Shown here piece by piece: positions 13,698 through 17,549 of a stretch of 17,549 bases of DNA; within the stretch, counting starts at the first letter, position 1, and the number at the start of each line of letters is the position of its first letter. The notes beneath the pieces are model-generated. The model did not search any database, had not been told where the DNA came from, and saw only the letters and a list, made by a program, of their open reading frames with translations. Position numbers and translations under genes: made by a program. The stretch is from Desulfobacterales bacterium (lineage in GTDB: Bacteria > Desulfobacterota > Desulfobacteria > Desulfobacterales > 4be13), in assembly GCA_029940115.1 (NCBI GenBank), contig JAOZRQ010000075.1, forward strand, positions 1-17,549, read 5' to 3'.

Positions 13698-14210
13698 CTG
13701 GTCAGAGCAGACCGAACGATCGCTGGGTCCTTGTGAGCCAGAGGAAAGTCCGAACACCGCAGGGCAGGGTGCTCCGTAACCCGGAGTCGTGGCAACGCGA
13801 AGGAAAGTGCAACAGAAAATATACCGCCTTGGGAAAGGATGAGGGATGAAAGATGACATTCATCCTTCTGAATTCATCCTTCCCTAAGGTAAGGGTGAAA
13901 AGGTGCGGCGATGACTTGTCTGTTCTGCCGGCAGTGCGCGGCGGAATGGGCAACGAGCTTAATGTAAGAGCGCACCAGTTCCCCGGGTGACTGGGGAAGC
14001 TTTGTAAACCCCACCCGGTGCAAGACCAAATAGGGGAGCGGCATGGTTTTGGATGGCAACATCCGAAATCCGAAGGTGGCCCGCCTGAGCTCCCGGGTAG
14101 GTTGCAAGAGACGCTTGGCAACGGGCGTCCTCAGAGGAATGATCGTTACCCGGTTCGGAGTAATCTGAGTCGGGGACAGAATTCGGCTTATGGGTTGCTC
14201 TGGCCAGTTT
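13698..14210 (+). ncRNA. rnpB: RNase P RNA (bacterial type A) with expanded P12 and P13
   Basis: The catalytic RNA that matures tRNA 5' ends. Conserved blocks are present in order: GAGGAAAGTCCG (13741), AGGAAAGTGCAACAGAAAAT (13801), GGTAAGGGTGAAAAGGTGCG (13888), AAGACCAAATAGGGG (14022) and GACAGAATTCGGCTTAT (14175). P1 pairs CTGGTCAGAGCAGACC (13698-13713) with GGGTTGCTCTGGCCAG (14192-14207), which sets the ends; a T9 run follows. At about 510 bases it is far longer than the usual 350-400. The excess is in P12 (13829-13887, a long hairpin of GGATGA/TTCATCC repeats) and in the P13 loop (13909-13964, 56 bases between GGTGCGG and TAAGAGCGCACC). The core appears intact, so it is probably functional. 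Confidence 0.97.
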
Positions 14211-14216
14211 TTTTTT
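14192..14216 (+). terminator. rnpB 3' end and T-run
   Basis: The 3' strand of P1 ends at 14207 and is followed directly by nine T (14208-14216). P1 or the preceding stems with the T-run should act as an intrinsic terminator. Confidence 0.7.
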
Positions 14217-14254
14217 CTAAGGAGGAAGGAGGAATGGAGGATTTCCATCCTCAG

Positions 14255-14307
14255 TTTGTAGTTCCGCCTTTAGGCGGTGACGCACCGCCTAAAGGCGGAA
14301 CTACAAA
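14255..14307. repeat. perfect 23-bp hairpin between rnpB and the VWA gene
   Basis: TTTGTAGTTCCGCCTTTAGG continues to 14277 and pairs perfectly with 14285-14307 across the loop TGACGCA. Each arm contains its own palindrome, CCGCC-TTTA-GGCGG, so cruciform and alternative folds are possible. It ends 28 bases before the next start codon. Confidence 0.9.
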
Positions 14308-14335
14308 CATGATCTTAAAAGCGCTAGGAGATGTC

Positions 14336-15925
14336 ATGAAATTCATCAGATACAGACCGCTCATCATTGCCGCAATCATCTTTTTGGTTTTAATCAACAC
14401 CCGACGGACCGAAGCGGCCGGAGAGAATCTCCTGTTCATCCTTGACGCTTCAGGCAGCATGGAGATGAGGACGGCGGGAAGGGTAAAGATGAAGATTGTC
14501 AAAGATGCCCTGACTCGGGCCATAAGGGGACTTCCAGCCTCGCTGAATGTGGGGCTGCTGGCCTACGGACACCGTCGCAAAGGGGATTGCAAGGATGTGG
14601 AAATGCTTCTCCCCATGGCTTCGCTTGAACCGGAAGTCCTCATCAGAAAGATTCATGCCCTCACCCCCACAGGCATGAGCGCCATCACCCTCTCGCTTCA
14701 GAAAGCCGCGGAGACGCTGAAATCCCTCAAAGGGAAACATACGGTGGTTCTGATCGCCGATGGGGGGGATACCTGCATGAGCGATCCTTGCAAACTGATT
14801 CGGGAACTGAAGGGTGGGATGAAATTTGTGATTCATGCCATCGGCTTTGATGTCACAGAGGAGGCAAGACAGCAATTGTCATGTATCGCCCAAGCTGGAA
14901 GTGGAGCGTATTTCTCAGCCAGAAACGCGAAAGAATTGGAATCAGCGCTGAAAAATGTGATGAAAACATCCGGGATTCCGCTTGCCTATCGAAAAACCGC
15001 GTCCATGAAGAGGGAGAAAGCGGTTAAGCCTGCCTCTGAGAAAAAGGCGGTGAAGTATCCGGCCAAAAATTTTCCAGGAATCCATGCCTCACACAAAGGC
15101 GCAAAGGCACAAAGAGAAGGCGCAAAGGTGGGAAAAGGGGTCACAGGGAAAGCTTATGGCCAAGTAATTAAGCCTGCCACTGAGAAAAAGGCGACTAAAA
15201 ACGCTGACAAATTGAAATCATCGCTGAGGAATGCGGTTAAGAAGCCTGCAATCAAAAAGGGCCGAAAATCTGCGGGGGTGAACGCGGCGGAAGAAATCCT
15301 CAAAGCTTCGCTTGGGGAAAAGGAAAAGACGCGTCTCTCCCCGGATGCTTTGCCAAGTTCTGAAGATACGGCCAAGGTGAAGGTTCGGGTGGGCCTTGTC
15401 CGGAAGGAGCCATCCCGCGGATCCGGGATCAGGTTCAGATTGAAAAAGGGAGAGACCGTATCCGTCCTTGAAACCAAGGAGGATTGGCATCATATCAAAA
15501 CGCCTGACGGCAAAAGCGGCTGGGCCCATCAGAGCCTTTTCTCCAAGCCGGATCAGGCACAAGGCGCAGGCTCAAATCCGACCGCCGAGATCAGAGATAT
15601 CCAGGTAGAGCGGACAGCGGACGGGGAGAAGGTGATTTTTGTCCTGACCGACTTTCATTCTCCCCAAACACTTTTTCTTGAAAAAGGAACGCCAAAGGTG
15701 GTCTGCGATTTTCCGAATACGCGGCTGGGTAAGGGGATGCCCACTCGTCTCAGCGTGAACGGAAGGTTTGTCAAAGAGATACGGGTCGGCCTCCATAAAG
15801 GAATACATCCCAAACTGAGAGTGGTGTCGGACCTGCTCCCCGGACGGAAATATGACGTGGAGCATATCTCGCTTAAAAATGAAAACCGATATGTGTTGAT
15901 TGTCAGGCTGAAGGATGAAGTTTGA
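14336..15925 (+). CDS. exported von Willebrand A / SH3 / AMIN domain protein
   Basis: A 529-residue envelope protein. Residues 1-28 are a signal peptide or anchor (MKFIRYRPLIIAAIIFLVLI ... EAA). The VWA domain spans about 31-205 with the metal site DASGSM at 37-42, ALTPTGMSAI and LIADGGDTCM. A Lys/Ala-rich disordered linker (about 215-345) contains the twice-repeated KPAxEKKAxK. A bacterial SH3 domain lies at about 350-405 (VRVGLVRKE ... DGKSGWAHQSLFS), and a C-terminal AMIN domain at about 419-525, typical of proteins that bind peptidoglycan or the secretin complex. A role at the periplasmic cell wall is inferred; the ligand is unknown. The ATG at 14336 has AGGAG 5 bases upstream; the open frame further upstream runs through rnpB and is not coding. 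The final RLKDEV is read from a GAAGGATGAA repeat. Confidence 0.9.
   Translation: MKFIRYRPLIIAAIIFLVLINTRRTEAAGENLLFILDASGSMEMRTAGRVKMKIVKDALTRAIRGLPASLNVGLLAYGHRRKGDCKDVEMLLPMASLEPEVLIRKIHALTPTGMSAITLSLQKAAETLKSLKGKHTVVLIADGGDTCMSDPCKLIRELKGGMKFVIHAIGFDVTEEARQQLSCIAQAGSGAYFSARNAKELESALKNVMKTSGIPLAYRKTASMKREKAVKPASEKKAVKYPAKNFPGIHASHKGAKAQREGAKVGKGVTGKAYGQVIKPATEKKATKNADKLKSSLRNAVKKPAIKKGRKSAGVNAAEEILKASLGEKEKTRLSPDALPSSEDTAKVKVRVGLVRKEPSRGSGIRFRLKKGETVSVLETKEDWHHIKTPDGKSGWAHQSLFSKPDQAQGAGSNPTAEIRDIQVERTADGEKVIFVLTDFHSPQTLFLEKGTPKVVCDFPNTRLGKGMPTRLSVNGRFVKEIRVGLHKGIHPKLRVVSDLLPGRKYDVEHISLKNENRYVLIVRLKDEV
15092..15128 (+). repeat. in-frame CACAAAGG/GCGCAAAGG repeat inside the VWA gene
   Basis: CACAAAGGCGCAAAGGCAC followed by AAAGAGAAGGCGCAAAGG reads in frame as HKGAKAQREGAK in the disordered linker. 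The wording matches a dispersed intergenic short-repeat type, so it may be a repeat that landed in coding sequence without breaking the frame. Confidence 0.55.
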
Positions 15926-15941
15926 AGTTTGAAGGATGAAA
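15907..15941 (+). repeat. GAAGGATGAA repeats joining two genes
   Basis: CTGAAGGATGAAGTTTGAAG and TTTGAAGGATGAAAG span the end of the VWA gene and the start of the next one. The second copy supplies AAGGA, usable as the ribosome site. Confidence 0.75.
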
Positions 15942-15944
15942 GAG

Positions 15945-17342
15945 ATGATGCACAAAAAATTTCTGTTTGTTTTGTTTCTGGTGTTTTTTTTGCAGGAGAC
16001 AGTCTGCGGGGCTGATAATGGGAGCGTGAAGATTCCGCTTTCGCTCTGGGAACAGTTGCAGTCTGAAATCCGTTCGGTAAAGCAGGATGAGCGGCCGACC
16101 CTTAAATTCTCCACCATGAGACGTTCCGTCAGGGGAGAGTTTCGGAAGGGGCTTTTCAGAGGGAATCTTGTCACAGAAATTGAGGTTTCAGATGTCAGGG
16201 GGCATCTCCGCATTCCCTTGCTTGACAGCACAGCGTCGCTTGGGAAGGTAATGGTCAACGGCGAAGAAACCTCCCTTTTGCGCGAGGCCAAGATGTACAC
16301 GCTGGGCGTCAACGAGCCGGACATTTATATCGCAGATGTCGAGTTCTTTCTCGGAAGAGAGCAGGACAGATTTGAAAGAAAGCTCAGATTCAACCTTCCT
16401 GAAGCGGGTGTCACAAACATCTCCGTGCTTGTTCCTGAAAGGGAGATTGAAGCAAAATTGCCAAACGGTGTCTTTGTGTCGGAGAGCAAAACAGATGACG
16501 GAACCTTGCTTGAAGGCTATCTTGATGCGACAGGCATACTTGATCTCTCATGGACAAGAAGGGTGACCCACAGTGCCGCGGAAACAGCCCGGACAGAAGT
16601 TCGGCTGAACACGCTCTGCACCGTGCAGGAAGCGATTGTCTCAGGACTCTCCGTTTTTGATGTGGATGTTCTTGAAGGCGAAACGGACCGGATTGACATC
16701 CGGCTTCCGAAAGAGATCGAAGTCATCAGTGTGGAAGGAGATGCGGTACTCCAGTGGCGCATCAGCCCAGGAGAAGAAAGTAGCCTCGCCGTTCTGCTCC
16801 GTTATCTCGTCAAAGATCATACCCGTGTGAAAGTCAATTTCCAATTCCCCGCGGACGAGGCCAAACCGATTGCAATAAAAATGCCCATGCCGGACAAGTC
16901 CGAACTCATGTCCGGCACCATCGGCATACAGGGACCCGCAGGTCTTGACATCAAGCTGGAAAAAGTGGAAACCGCAAAAAAACTGGCACTTCGCGATCTT
17001 CCGCCAGACCTCACAAATCTTACGCCGAATCCCCTGCTGTATGCGTTTTCCTTTGACAACATCCCCGAAATCCGGCTTACCGTCAAACGGCATGAGGAAC
17101 TGCAGATGGTCAGCACGCTTATTGATGATTTGCAGGCTTCCACTGTTGTCATACAAGACGGAACAGAGATCACCAAGATGAAAATGCGTATCCGCAACAA
17201 CAGCCGCCAGTATCTCAGGATGGAACTCTTGGAAAATGCGAGGCTTACGCACTCTCTCATTGACGGCAGACCGGTGAGACCACCAGTACCCCTGCTGCCG
17301 GAACAGGCATCGGTGATTCCGGAAACATTCTTGGGCAGATGA
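15945..17342 (+). CDS. large exported protein of unknown function, frame shifts near the end
   Basis: No family is recognised. A signal peptide (HKKFLFVLFLVFFLQETVCG, then ADNG) leads into a long beta-rich secreted protein with motifs such as LTWSRRV-like DLSWTRRVTHSAAETARTEV and AKPIAIKMPMPDKSEL, ending as written at 17342 (465 residues from the ATG at 15945; ATG 15936 and 15948 are also in frame). AAGGA at 15932-15936 favours 15945 or 15948. It follows the VWA/AMIN gene by about 20 bases, so the two are probably one operon acting in the envelope. After base ~17290 the original frame gives PLLPEQASVIPETFLGR and a stop, while the frame one base back stays open to the window end and reads FAIPKKGKRLDYARYWIEAG and KPVSLKFSYLRSW, which looks like true protein. 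Adding one C to CCCC at 17289-17292 joins them. The gene probably runs beyond the window. Confidence 0.8.
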   Translation: MMHKKFLFVLFLVFFLQETVCGADNGSVKIPLSLWEQLQSEIRSVKQDERPTLKFSTMRRSVRGEFRKGLFRGNLVTEIEVSDVRGHLRIPLLDSTASLGKVMVNGEETSLLREAKMYTLGVNEPDIYIADVEFFLGREQDRFERKLRFNLPEAGVTNISVLVPEREIEAKLPNGVFVSESKTDDGTLLEGYLDATGILDLSWTRRVTHSAAETARTEVRLNTLCTVQEAIVSGLSVFDVDVLEGETDRIDIRLPKEIEVISVEGDAVLQWRISPGEESSLAVLLRYLVKDHTRVKVNFQFPADEAKPIAIKMPMPDKSELMSGTIGIQGPAGLDIKLEKVETAKKLALRDLPPDLTNLTPNPLLYAFSFDNIPEIRLTVKRHEELQMVSTLIDDLQASTVVIQDGTEITKMKMRIRNNSRQYLRMELLENARLTHSLIDGRPVRPPVPLLPEQASVIPETFLGR

Positions 17343-17549
17343 CAGCAGCAGGCCACTCATCAGCCGCGGGGGCGATGCCTGTCCGCTTCGCAATCCCGAA
17401 AAAAGGAAAGCGGCTTGATTATGCCCGCTACTGGATAGAAGCCGGAAAACCTGTCAGCCTGAAATTTTCATACCTGCGTTCATGGCTCAACATCTTGTCT
17501 CACTCATGTCTGCATTTTTTTTGTTTCAGATATGCTCTCCGAATAGCAT

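Noticed and set aside
14018..14335. N-terminal extension of the VWA protein
   Set aside because: The upstream part of the open frame lies inside rnpB and a hairpin; the ATG at 14336 has AGGAG and begins a signal peptide.
17280..17342. Programmed ribosomal frameshift in the last gene
   Set aside because: CCCC with no slippery heptamer and no clear downstream stem; the single-base loss matches the pattern at two other homopolymers, so error or mutation is simpler.
16641..17393. 250-codon minus-strand frame near the right end
   Set aside because: Antisense to the exported protein, which has a signal peptide and a ribosome site; no recognisable motif on the minus strand.

Overview
The window looks like chromosome of a sulfate-reducing type bacterium of the Desulfobacterota (old Deltaproteobacteria). 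The evidence is the gene order dnaG-rpoD, the pairing nif3-like / C4 zinc-ribbon gene / rnpB, the protein sequences, and an unusual load of short palindromic repeats of the kind seen in large-genome filamentous or multicellular members such as Desulfonema. The taxon is an inference from reading alone.

Layout. 1-913: no gene; a 14-bp tandem repeat, remnants of a palindromic repeat family, a near-consensus sigma-70 promoter (398-426) and a 167-bp inverted-repeat element in the presumed dnaG leader. 914-4741: dnaG (TTG start) and rpoD, the housekeeping primase and sigma factor, separated by a repeat element. 4742-6252: inverted repeats, a 124-bp MITE-like element, a Uma2-family nuclease gene broken by two single-base losses, an array of hairpin repeats, and a tRNA with anticodon CAT behind its own promoter. 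6253-8809: an accessory block of a HEPN-like small protein, a KGGVGR-type P-loop ATPase and the first ~85 residues of a KamA-type (lysine 2,3-aminomutase family) radical SAM enzyme, closely spaced and bracketed by solitary ends of the same MITE family. 8810-11234: a truncated nuclease-like gene, then a two-gene ATPase + TOPRIM/DUF4276-like operon ended by a strong intrinsic terminator; this pair resembles OLD/PARIS-style defence logic. 11235-14216: repeats, a Nif3-like protein, a coiled-coil zinc-ribbon protein, and RNase P RNA carrying two expansions. 14217-17549: two exported proteins: one with von Willebrand A, SH3 and AMIN domains, the other a large unrecognised secreted protein whose reading frame shifts near its end.

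Themes. The core genes are intact and the material between them is largely mobile or repetitive. At least seven short repeat families are visible. One of them (GAAGGATGAA) has apparently entered functional sequence: it forms the expanded P12 stem of RNase P RNA and the last codons of two genes. Three coding breaks are all single-base losses at homopolymers (5391-5397, 5681-5684, 17289-17292), so sequencing error is a serious alternative to real pseudogenisation. The most promising candidates for an undescribed system are the HEPN / KGGVGR ATPase / KamA-like cluster and the ATPase-TOPRIM pair beside it.
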